The notes below the pieces were generated by a model. That model was given only the letters and a program-made list of their open reading frames with translations, was not told where the DNA came from and made no database searches. A stretch of 21,712 nucleotides of DNA, taken from assembly GCA_934589225.1 (NCBI GenBank), contig CAKTNS010000046.1, positions 1 to 21,712 of the forward strand, given 5' to 3'. Numbering within the stretch: the first letter of the stretch is position 1; every line of letters begins with the position of its first letter. The position numbers and the translations under genes are program-made. Origin of the DNA: an uncultured Oscillospiraceae bacterium. Lineage in GTDB: Bacteria; Bacillota; Clostridia; Oscillospirales; Oscillospiraceae. Positions 15,511 through 21,712 of this stretch are shown here, piece by piece.

Positions 15511-16326
15511 TTAAAGGTCCTCTCTGGGCCGAAGCTCCCAGAAGGCCACGGCACTGGCGGCGGCCACGTTCAGAGAATCCACCCCGTGGAACATGGGAAT
15601 TTTCACGGTGTAGTCGCAGGCGGCAATGGTTCCGTCGGCCAGACCGTCTCCCTCGGTGCCCAGCACCACCGCCAGCCGGGGCTGGGCACGGAGCCGGGGG
15701 TCGTCAATGGAAAGGGTGTCCTCCCGCAGGGCCATGGCGGCGGTGACGAAGCCCGCCTCCTTTAAAACCGCCTGCCAGTTGTCCGGCACATAGGCCCAGG
15801 GCACCTGAAAAACCGTGCCCATGCTCACCCGGGCGCTGCGGCGGTATAGGGGATCGGTGCAGCCGGAGGTCAGCAGCACCCCATCCATGCCCAGGGCAGC
15901 GGCACTGCGGAAAATGGCCCCCACATTGGTGGGGTTCATGACGTTTTCCAGCACCGCCACCCGGCGGCAGGAGGAAAGCAGGGCTTCAAGCGGGGGCCGC
16001 TGGGGCCGGAGCATGGCGCAGAGCATCCCCCGGGTCAGCTGAAAGCCTGTCAGCTTGGTGAGAATGTCCATTTCCGCCGTATACACCGGCACATCCCCAC
16101 ACCGGGCAATGGCCTCCTGGGCCTCCTGATTGCAGTGGCTCCGCTCTACCAGCAGAGATACGGGCTTGCACCCGGCATCCAGAGCCCTGCAGATGACCTT
16201 GGGGCTCTCGGCAATGAACATGCCCTTCTTGGGCTCAAAGCGATTGAGCAGCTGAGCCTCCGTCAGCCGGGCGTAAACATCCAGCTCCGGGGCCTCAAAA
16301 TCCGTGATTTCCGTAAAATTGATCAT
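15511..16326 (-). CDS. SpoU/TrmH-family RNA 2'-O-methyltransferase
   Basis: A 271-residue protein with an N-terminal substrate-binding region (about 1-110, including MFIAESPKVICRAL) and a SPOUT methyltransferase domain with all three SpoU motifs: ENVMNPTNVGAIFRSA (127-142), VVLGTEGDGL (220-229) and IPMFHGVDSLNVAAASAVA (243-261). These make the knotted S-adenosylmethionine site; the enzyme methylates a ribose 2'-OH in rRNA or tRNA. The exact target base is not predictable. The start MINFTEI at 16326 has TTGGAG about 7 nt upstream, and the promoter is 25 bp further. An in-frame start at 16401 lies upstream of the promoter's -35 and is rejected. Confidence 0.92.
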   Translation of the reverse strand: MINFTEITDFEAPELDVYARLTEAQLLNRFEPKKGMFIAESPKVICRALDAGCKPVSLLVERSHCNQEAQEAIARCGDVPVYTAEMDILTKLTGFQLTRGMLCAMLRPQRPPLEALLSSCRRVAVLENVMNPTNVGAIFRSAAALGMDGVLLTSGCTDPLYRRSARVSMGTVFQVPWAYVPDNWQAVLKEAGFVTAAMALREDTLSIDDPRLRAQPRLAVVLGTEGDGLADGTIAACDYTVKIPMFHGVDSLNVAAASAVAFWELRPREDL

Positions 16327-16350
16327 AAGCGTCTCCAAGATTTTTTCTTT

Positions 16351-16379
16351 ATTATACAGCCTGTCCCATTTCCTGTCAA
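16351..16379 (-). promoter_or_regulatory. Consensus promoter of the RNA methyltransferase gene
   Basis: On the minus strand this is a perfect sigma-A promoter: TTGACA (16379-16374), a 17-bp spacer and TATAAT (16356-16351). Transcription would start near 16344, giving a leader of about 18 nt. Confidence 0.92.
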
Positions 16380-16395
16380 AGGGGTATCTTCCCCC

Positions 16396-16424
16396 TTGCA
16401 ATGCCCGGGGTTGGGGGGTATAAT
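16396..16424 (+). promoter_or_regulatory. Divergent promoter facing the repeat block
   Basis: TTGCAA (16396-16401) and TATAAT (16419-16424) are 17 bp apart. The -35 lies 16 bp from that of the methyltransferase promoter, in the opposite direction. The next plus-strand gene starts 446 bp away at 16871, beyond a repeat copy. It may be the main promoter of the sugar ABC operon with a long leader, or the promoter of an unrecognised RNA. Confidence 0.65.
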
Positions 16425-16451
16425 GGTTTTGTTACTGATAGAACCTTGGAT

Positions 16452-16801
16452 ATTTGAATTTGTAATGACCAAACCCAAAAGCGTTTGTCATTCAGGCCTT
16501 GAGCGCAAGCGGAGTGGAGGAATCCACCACGTTGGGGAAAGAACCAACACAAGATAAAATCTGCAACTCGGGAAGATTCCTCGACTCGCTTCGCTCCCTC
16601 GGAATGACATGTCGGTGGGTGGTTCCATTCATCCGCACGGGTTCTAATCGGAACGTGGCTTGGCGATGAATCATCGCCGCTACATTGCGTTTACTGTTAG
16701 ACGTAACGGGTGTAGCGGCGGCAATCTGCCGCCATTGGCCGTAAGGCCACTCGTTGTACATTTGAATTTCTAACGGCTAAACCCAGAAACGTATGTCATT
16801 C
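16452..16801 (+). repeat. 42-bp imperfect direct repeats bracketing a repeat element
   Basis: 16452-16493 and 16760-16801 align without gaps over 42 bp with 35 identities. Both start ATTTGAATTT, share AAACCCA in the middle and end TGTCATTC. Repeat copy B starts inside the first one. The spacing suggests a composite element or an ancient duplication rather than a fresh target-site duplication. Confidence 0.7.
16486..16684 (+). repeat. Dispersed intergenic repeat, copy B (199 bp)
   Basis: Same segment order and same total length as copy A at 193-391, including the conserved ends TGTCATTCAGGCCTTGAG and TGGCGATGAATCATCGCC. After it, 16685-16760 holds more inverted-repeat material (GGCGGCAATCTGCCGCC at 16713-16729). 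No gene is visible in 16425-16870. Confidence 0.8.
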
Positions 16802-16824
16802 CGACCGCATTGGGTATACCATAT

Positions 16825-16851
16825 TTGACGGTATTCCGTTTCTATTATAAA
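16825..16851 (+). promoter_or_regulatory. Weak candidate promoter near the sugar ABC operon
   Basis: TTGACG (16825-16830) and TATAAA (16846-16851) are only 15 bp apart, shorter than the usual 16-18. It is 20 bp upstream of the ATPase start codon and would leave a very short leader. It is an alternative to the stronger promoter at 16396-16424. Confidence 0.35.
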
Positions 16852-16870
16852 AACAAAAGGATGGACTGCT

Positions 16871-17986
16871 ATGAACGTTGTGTTACAGCACCTGACCAAG
16901 AAATTCCCCAACCGGAACAAGAAACAGGGCGGGGAAGTTACCGCCGTTTCGGATTTTACTTATGAAATTCCCGATGGGAAGCTGGTGGGGCTTTTAGGGC
17001 CCTCCGGCTGCGGAAAGAGCACGACCCTTTATATGATCTGTGGCCTGCAAAATCCTACCTCCGGAAAAATCTTCTTCGGGGACCAGGATGTGACCCAGCT
17101 GCCTACGGAAAACCGGGGGGTGGGGCTGGTGTTTCAGAACTATGCCCTGTATCCCCATATGACGGTGCTGCAAAACATTCTTTTCCCTCTGGAAAACCTC
17201 AAGGGCAAGGACCGGCCCAGTAAGGCGGAGATGGTCCGCCGGGCAACGGAGGCTGCCAAGCTGGTGCAGATCGAGACCTTGCTTGACCGGAAGCCCAGCG
17301 AAATGTCCGGCGGCCAGCAGCAGCGGGTGGCCATTGCCCGGGCCCTCGTGAAAATGCCCGGGGTGCTGCTGCTGGACGAGCCCCTGTCCAATCTGGATGC
17401 CCGTCTGCGGCTCCAGACCCGGGAGGAAATTCGCCGCATCCAGCGGCAGACCGGCATTACCACCGTCTTTGTCACCCACGACCAGGAGGAGGCCATGAGC
17501 ATTTCCGATGAGATCGTGGTGATGAAGGAGGGCATCATCCAGCAGACCGGCAAGCCCCAACGGGTCTATGATGACCCCGCCAACCTCTTTGTGGCCAAAT
17601 TCCTGGGAACGCCCCCCATTAACCTTTTTGACGGAACCGTCCGCCGGGAGACGCTGTATTTAGGGGACGATGCCGTGCTGCCGGTGCCGGGGCTTCCTGA
17701 CGGGGCCGTTACCGTGGGCATCCGCCCCGAGGGCTTTGTGCCGGAGGAGGAAGGGGCTCTTCATTGCGGCCTGGACCGGGTGGAGGTCATGGGCCGGGAT
17801 GTGAGCTATCTGTGTACCCATCCGGCCTGTCAGACCCCCACCCTCCGGGCCATCCGCCAGTCTGACGGACGGGAGACCACCCAGGAAAGTCAAATTGCCT
17901 TCCGGTTAAAGCCCGAAAAGGTGCTGCTCTTTGACACCATTACGGGAGAGCGGCTGCGGCCCGGGGAGGAACGGCATGGAGCGTAA
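16871..17986 (+). CDS. Carbohydrate ABC importer ATPase (MalK/UgpC/MsmK-like)
   Basis: A 371-residue ATPase with Walker A GPSGCGKS (43-50), Q-loop Gln89 in FQNYALYPHMTV, signature MSGGQ (145-149), Walker B VLLLDEPLSNLD with Glu170, and switch His203 in VTHDQEEAMS. The region after about 235 is the TOBE/OB regulatory domain typical of MalK/UgpC (IRPEGF; KPEKVLLFDTITGERL). It energises uptake of sugars or glycerophosphodiesters through the two following permeases. AAAGGA lies 9 nt before ATG at 16871. Having a dedicated ATPase as the first gene is less common in Firmicutes, where one MsmK often serves several importers. Confidence 0.9.
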   Translation: MNVVLQHLTKKFPNRNKKQGGEVTAVSDFTYEIPDGKLVGLLGPSGCGKSTTLYMICGLQNPTSGKIFFGDQDVTQLPTENRGVGLVFQNYALYPHMTVLQNILFPLENLKGKDRPSKAEMVRRATEAAKLVQIETLLDRKPSEMSGGQQQRVAIARALVKMPGVLLLDEPLSNLDARLRLQTREEIRRIQRQTGITTVFVTHDQEEAMSISDEIVVMKEGIIQQTGKPQRVYDDPANLFVAKFLGTPPINLFDGTVRRETLYLGDDAVLPVPGLPDGAVTVGIRPEGFVPEEEGALHCGLDRVEVMGRDVSYLCTHPACQTPTLRAIRQSDGRETTQESQIAFRLKPEKVLLFDTITGERLRPGEERHGA

Positions 17987-18869
17987 AAGTTACAAGGGCT
18001 TTTTATACCTGCTGCCGGCCCTTATTTTTCTGGGCCTGTTCCTCGTATACCCGCTGATCGATGTCTTCGTCTATTCCTTCCAGGAAAACTACAATTTTGC
18101 CTCCCAAACCTATACGGGGCTGGGGCTTTACAACTATTCCTATGTGCTCCACGACCCCTATTTCCTCCAGGCTCTGAAAAACACCTTCCTGCTGGTCATC
18201 ATCACCGTCCCCCTTTCTACGGGGCTGGCGCTGCTGATCTCGTTGTGCCTGAGCGCCATCCGGCGGCTGCGGGACCTGTTTCAGACCCTGTTTTTCCTGC
18301 CCTATGTGACCAATACCCTGGCGGTGGGCCTGGTATTTATGATTCTGTTCCGGAAAACCGCCTATTCTGACGGCTTTGTCAATCTGCTCTTGAACGCCCT
18401 GGGCTTTGCCAGCGTGGACTTCCTCTCCGGCCCCTATTGGGCCAAAATGCTGGTGCTGTGCCTGTATACCGTGTGGATCGTCATGCCCTTTAAAATTCTC
18501 ATCCTCACCAGCGCATTGGCCTCGGTAGATGAGACCTACCGCAACGCCGCCCGGGTAGACGGAGCCTCCAAGGGCCGGATTTTCTGGCGCATCACCCTGC
18601 CCATGATCTCCCCCAGCCTGTTCTACCTGGTGATCACCGGTTTTATTGGGGCATTCAAGGCCTATTCCGATGCGGTGGCCCTGTTTGGCACGGATTTGAA
18701 CGCTGCGGGCATGAACACCATTGTGGGCTATGTCTATGACATGCTCTACGGCAATGCCGGCGGCTACCCCTCCTACGCCTCCGCCGCGGCCATCGCCCTG
18801 TTTGCCATTGTGCTGACCATTACCTGCATCAATCTGCTGGTAAGCAAAAAGCACGTCCATTATGTGTGA
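17976..18869 (+). CDS. Carbohydrate ABC importer permease, MalF/UgpA-like
   Basis: A 297-residue membrane protein with six predicted helices, starting MERKSYKGFLYLLPALIF. The ATPase-contacting EAA loop is VDETYRNAARVDGASKGRIF followed by WRITLPMISPSL. ATG at 17976 is 11 nt inside the end of the ATPase gene and has GGGGAGGA 5 nt upstream, so translation is probably coupled; in-frame starts further upstream lack a ribosome binding site. It forms the heterodimeric channel with the next gene. Confidence 0.9.
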   Translation: MERKSYKGFLYLLPALIFLGLFLVYPLIDVFVYSFQENYNFASQTYTGLGLYNYSYVLHDPYFLQALKNTFLLVIITVPLSTGLALLISLCLSAIRRLRDLFQTLFFLPYVTNTLAVGLVFMILFRKTAYSDGFVNLLLNALGFASVDFLSGPYWAKMLVLCLYTVWIVMPFKILILTSALASVDETYRNAARVDGASKGRIFWRITLPMISPSLFYLVITGFIGAFKAYSDAVALFGTDLNAAGMNTIVGYVYDMLYGNAGGYPSYASAAAIALFAIVLTITCINLLVSKKHVHYV

Positions 18870-18877
18870 GGTGGCCC

Positions 18878-19741
18878 ATGGACTATACATTGATCGAAAA
18901 ATACGCAAAACGGCGGCAGGCGGTCTATCTGGTGCTGATTTTCCTGGTGCTCATTCTATGGGCCCTGGTGGTGCTGTTTCCCTTTTACTGGATGCTGCTG
19001 ACCTCCGTCAAAAGCTACGGCAGCTACTGCGCGGAGTACATCCCCAAGCTCTTTACCCTGCACCCCACCCTGGAAAACTACACCAGCGCCTTTTCCCAGG
19101 TGCCCCTGTCCGGCTACTTCTTAAATACCGTGATTTTCACCCTCATTACCACGGCTCTGATGCTGGTGGTGACAGTGCTGGCGGCCTTCGCCTTTTCTAG
19201 GCTGCGGTTTCCCGGCCGGGATTTGATTTTCGCCCTGTTTCTGGCCCTGATGATGATCCCCTCGGAGCTGGTGGTCATTACGAATTTCGTGACCGTTACG
19301 AATGCGGACCTGGGCAATACCTTCCTAGGCCTGATTTTGCCGTCGGTAACATCCGTATTCTACATTTATCTTCTGAAAGAGAATTTCGCCCAGGTGCCGG
19401 ACGAGCTGTACTACGCCGCCAAGGTGGACGGGACTTCGGATTTTAAATACCTCTTGAAAGTCCTCCTTCCCATCTGCCAGCCCACGGTGGTGACCATCAC
19501 CATTTTAAAAATCATCGAGTGCTGGAACAGCTTCGTCTGGCCCCGGCTCATTACCGATGACCAGAGCTATTTCCTGGTGTCCGTGGGCATCCAGGAAATC
19601 CGGGAAAACGGCTTTGGCCGGGAGAACATTCCCGCCATGATGGCCGCCGTCACGGTGATCTCCCTGCCGCTGATCGTTTTGTTCCTGGTGTTCCGGAAAA
19701 AAATCATGTCCGGCGTGGCAAGAGGAGGGACCAAGGGATGA
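18878..19741 (+). CDS. Carbohydrate ABC importer permease, MalG/UgpE-like
   Basis: A 287-residue permease with six predicted helices. The EAA loop reads VPDELYYAAKVDGTSDFKYL with VLLPICQPTV after it. Start ATG 18878 is preceded by GAGGTGG with a short 3-nt gap (6 nt from the AGG core); an in-frame GTG at 18866 would lie within the preceding stop region and has no site of its own. It overlaps the binding-protein gene by 4 nt (ATGA). Confidence 0.9.
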   Translation: MDYTLIEKYAKRRQAVYLVLIFLVLILWALVVLFPFYWMLLTSVKSYGSYCAEYIPKLFTLHPTLENYTSAFSQVPLSGYFLNTVIFTLITTALMLVVTVLAAFAFSRLRFPGRDLIFALFLALMMIPSELVVITNFVTVTNADLGNTFLGLILPSVTSVFYIYLLKENFAQVPDELYYAAKVDGTSDFKYLLKVLLPICQPTVVTITILKIIECWNSFVWPRLITDDQSYFLVSVGIQEIRENGFGRENIPAMMAAVTVISLPLIVLFLVFRKKIMSGVARGGTKG

Positions 19742-21336
19742 AAAGATTGCTTGCACTGCTGCTCCTTGCATGCCTGCTGCTGACCGGCTGCCATGGGCAC
19801 CTGGTGGAGGCGGGAACCCCTGCCCAGGACCGCTACACTATGCCTGAAAGCTTTGATACCTCAAAGGATTATGAAATCACCTTCTGGGCCAAAAACGACA
19901 CCAACAAGGTCCAGACGGAGATTTATCAGAAAGCCATCCGGGATTTTGAAAAGCTCTACCCCAATATCACCGTGAACATCCGGCTCTATACGGACTACAG
20001 CCGCATTTACAACGATGTGATCACCAATATTGCCACAGACACTACCCCCAACGTCTGCATCACCTACCCGGACCATATCGCAACCTACCTGACGGGGGCC
20101 CAAACCGTGGTGCCCCTGGAAGACGTGGTCACGGATGAACGCTACGGCCTGGGGGGAACGGAGCTGCGCTTTGACGGCCCCGGGCAGACGGAAGTGGTTC
20201 AAAAGTTCTTAGACGAGTGCCGCATCGGGGACACGCTCTACGGCCTGCCCTTTATGCGCTCCACGGAAAGCTGCTATGTGAACCGGGATATGGTGGAAAA
20301 GCTGGGCTTTACCCTGCCGGAGAAGCTGACCTGGGACTTTATCTGGCAGGTCAGCGAGGCCGCCATGGAGCAAGACGCCGCCGGGAATTACAAGGTCAAC
20401 GGCCAGAAGGTGCTGATCCCCTTTATCTACAAATCCACGGACAATATGATGATCCAGATGCTGCGGCAGCTGAACGCCGGTTACGCCCGGCCGGACGGCA
20501 CCGTGGAGCTGTGGAACGACCAAACCAAGGAAATCCTCAAAGAAGTGGCGGCCCACACCGCCACCGGGGCCTTCTCCACCTTTAAAATCTCCAGCTATCC
20601 CGCAAACTTCCTGAACGCGGGCCAGTGCATTTTTGCCATTGACTCCACCGCCGGTGCCACCTGGATGGGCAGCAATGCCCCTCTGCTTGACATCAGCGAC
20701 GAGAACCTGGTGCCCTTTGAGACGGCGGTGTATCCGGTGCCCCAGTATGACCCGGAGCACCCCCAGATGATCTCCCAGGGGCCCAGCCTGTGCCTGTTTT
20801 ATAAGGAAGACCCCCAGGAGGTGCTGGCGTCCTGGCTCTTTGCCCAGTATCTGCTGACCAATGAGGTGCAGATCGCCTATTCCCAGACCGAGGGCTATGT
20901 CCCCGTGACGGAAAAGGCCCGGCAAGACCCGGCCTATCAGGATTATCTCAGCCGCTGCGGGGAGGACGACGACCTCCACTATGACGTGAAAATCCAGGCC
21001 ACCAAAATTCTGCTGGAAAACGGGGAACACACCTTTACCACCCCGGTCTTCAACGGCTCCGCCTCCGTCCGGCAGGCCGCCGGGCAGCTGATCGAGGAGA
21101 CCGCCAAGGCCGTCCGCCGGAAGCAGCCCACGGATGACAAGGCATTGGATGAAATCTACGAAAAGGTGGCCTCCCTGAATCACCTGGACCAGATTCAAAA
21201 AACCGCCGGTTCCGAGGATTTGGGCCCTCTGCCCACGGAGGCCAAGCTCCTGATTTGGGGCCTGGGGCTGTGCTGGCTGGGCATTTTCGGAGCCCTGGTG
21301 CTGGAACGGCGGAAAAAGAGCGGCAAAAGCCATTGA
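19738..21336 (+). CDS. Family-1 type extracellular solute-binding lipoprotein with C-terminal membrane helix
   Basis: A 532-residue binding protein, longer than the usual 400-450. The signal peptide ends in lipobox LTGC with Cys18. The mature part begins with the common carbohydrate-binder signature YEITFWAKNDTNKVQTEIYQ and has the binding-protein layout (DYSRIYNDVI, GDTLYGLPFMRSTESCYVNR). The C-terminus is unusual: after ~490 comes LGPLPTEA, a hydrophobic helix (about 502-520) and a basic tail ERRKKSGKSH. The protein would then be fixed in the membrane at both ends. AGAGGAGGG (19721-19729) is 8 nt before the ATG, which overlaps the permease stop by 4 nt. The sugar is not predictable; no glycoside hydrolase or LacI regulator is in the window. 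Confidence 0.88.
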   Translation: MKRLLALLLLACLLLTGCHGHLVEAGTPAQDRYTMPESFDTSKDYEITFWAKNDTNKVQTEIYQKAIRDFEKLYPNITVNIRLYTDYSRIYNDVITNIATDTTPNVCITYPDHIATYLTGAQTVVPLEDVVTDERYGLGGTELRFDGPGQTEVVQKFLDECRIGDTLYGLPFMRSTESCYVNRDMVEKLGFTLPEKLTWDFIWQVSEAAMEQDAAGNYKVNGQKVLIPFIYKSTDNMMIQMLRQLNAGYARPDGTVELWNDQTKEILKEVAAHTATGAFSTFKISSYPANFLNAGQCIFAIDSTAGATWMGSNAPLLDISDENLVPFETAVYPVPQYDPEHPQMISQGPSLCLFYKEDPQEVLASWLFAQYLLTNEVQIAYSQTEGYVPVTEKARQDPAYQDYLSRCGEDDDLHYDVKIQATKILLENGEHTFTTPVFNGSASVRQAAGQLIEETAKAVRRKQPTDDKALDEIYEKVASLNHLDQIQKTAGSEDLGPLPTEAKLLIWGLGLCWLGIFGALVLERRKKSGKSH

Positions 21337-21361
21337 TTTTTCCTATGGAACAGGCTATAAT
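21333..21361 (+). promoter_or_regulatory. Promoter of the terminal lipoprotein gene
   Basis: TTGATT (21333-21338), overlapping the stop codon of the binding protein, and a perfect TATAAT (21356-21361) are 17 bp apart. The next gene can therefore be transcribed independently of the sugar operon, with a leader of about 42 nt. Confidence 0.8.
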
Positions 21362-21409
21362 GACCCTTAGAAGCCCTGCTTCAACAATCATCCGATAAGG
21401 AGAATGAAA

Positions 21410-21712
21410 ATGAAAAAGATCATTGCACTGCTGCTGGCGATCTGTATGGTTGCCGCCTTTGCCGGCTGCGCCAAGGAGGACAAGCCCGCTGAGACCACAG
21501 CCGCTGCCGCCACCGAGGTTCCCGAGACCACGGAAGCCGCTACCGCCCCCCAGGAGGCCGAGGGCGAGGTCATGACCCACGCCGAGTACATGGCTGCTCC
21601 TGTGGACAGCCCCGTCTGCATTGAGACCTATGTTCAGGCCCATCAGTCCTGGTGGGACAACAAGGTGACCGTTTACGCCCAGAGCGAGGACGGCGCTTAC
21701 TTCCTGTACAAC
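21410..21712 (+). CDS. Lipoprotein of unknown function (3' end outside window)
   Basis: The first 101 codons are present and the frame is open to the window end. The signal peptide MKKIIALLLAICMVAAFAGC carries a lipobox (FAGC, Cys20). A low-complexity Ala/Thr/Glu linker (about 25-50) leads to a domain beginning HAEYMAAPVDSPVCIETYVQ, then SWWDNKVTVYAQ and GAYFLYN. I recognise this as a recurrent secreted-domain pattern in gut Clostridia but know no function for it; a small OB-like beta fold is possible. ATG at 21410 is chosen over the in-frame ATG at 21404 because AAGGAG (21397-21402) is 7 nt from the former and 1 nt from the latter. Confidence 0.8.
   Translation, partial: MKKIIALLLAICMVAAFAGCAKEDKPAETTAAAATEVPETTEAATAPQEAEGEVMTHAEYMAAPVDSPVCIETYVQAHQSWWDNKVTVYAQSEDGAYFLYN

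Noticed and set aside
18003..18908. 301-codon minus-strand frame opposite the first sugar permease
   Set aside because: It is a shadow of a clear MalF-like gene; the translation is Gly/Gln/His-rich with no family resemblance.
21220..21336. Sortase cell-wall sorting signal on the sugar-binding protein
   Set aside because: The motif before the helix is LPTEA, with Thr at position 3 and no TG, so it does not match LPxTG; the lipobox also argues for a membrane lipoprotein.

Overview
The window looks like chromosome of a GC-rich Clostridia member, most likely an Oscillospiraceae/Ruminococcaceae-type gut Firmicute. The reasons are the Gram-positive regulators (BlaI/BlaR1, MarR, a lysine riboswitch), AGGAGG-type ribosome binding sites, lipoprotein signal peptides, third codon positions rich in G/C, and AT-richer gaps filled with dispersed non-coding repeats. 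The genus assignment is inference.

Layout, left to right: (1) 1-534, a repeat-filled gap ending in a strong promoter with two GTTTAAC palindromes. (2) 535-3720, a blaI-like repressor and a 939-residue M56 (BlaR1-like) sensor protease whose sensor part is not a penicillin-binding domain, closed by a terminator. (3) 3773-4303, a repeat gap with a 78-bp tandem repeat. (4) 4330-8419, minus strand: a MarR regulator and two half-transporters of a heterodimeric ABC exporter, translationally coupled, with one ATP site degenerate. (5) 8514-8950, a compact, probably type I toxin-antitoxin locus: a 29-residue holin-like membrane peptide on the minus strand and a ~90-nt antisense RNA with its own promoter and terminator on the plus strand. 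(6) 9002-9620, repeats, including heptanucleotide tandem repeats. (7) 9621-12480, minus strand: HAD hydrolase, MoxR AAA+ ATPase and VWA (CoxE-like) protein. (8) 12605-15495, a lysine riboswitch with intrinsic terminator followed by substrate-binding protein, permease and ATPase of an amino-acid ABC importer, which the riboswitch identifies as a probable lysine importer. (9) 15511-16326, minus strand: SpoU/TrmH RNA methyltransferase with a consensus promoter. (10) 16425-16845, repeats. (11) 16871-21336, a carbohydrate-type ABC importer operon (MalK/UgpC-like ATPase, two permeases, binding lipoprotein with an extra C-terminal membrane helix), all overlapping. (12) 21410 to the end, a truncated lipoprotein gene with its own promoter.

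The best candidates for something not normally annotated are the type I toxin-antitoxin locus at 8514-8950, the BlaR1-like receptor with its Ig-like/duplicated sensor region and unusual operators, and the family of ~199-bp dispersed intergenic repeats. No tRNA, rRNA, CRISPR array, transposase gene or prophage gene was recognised.
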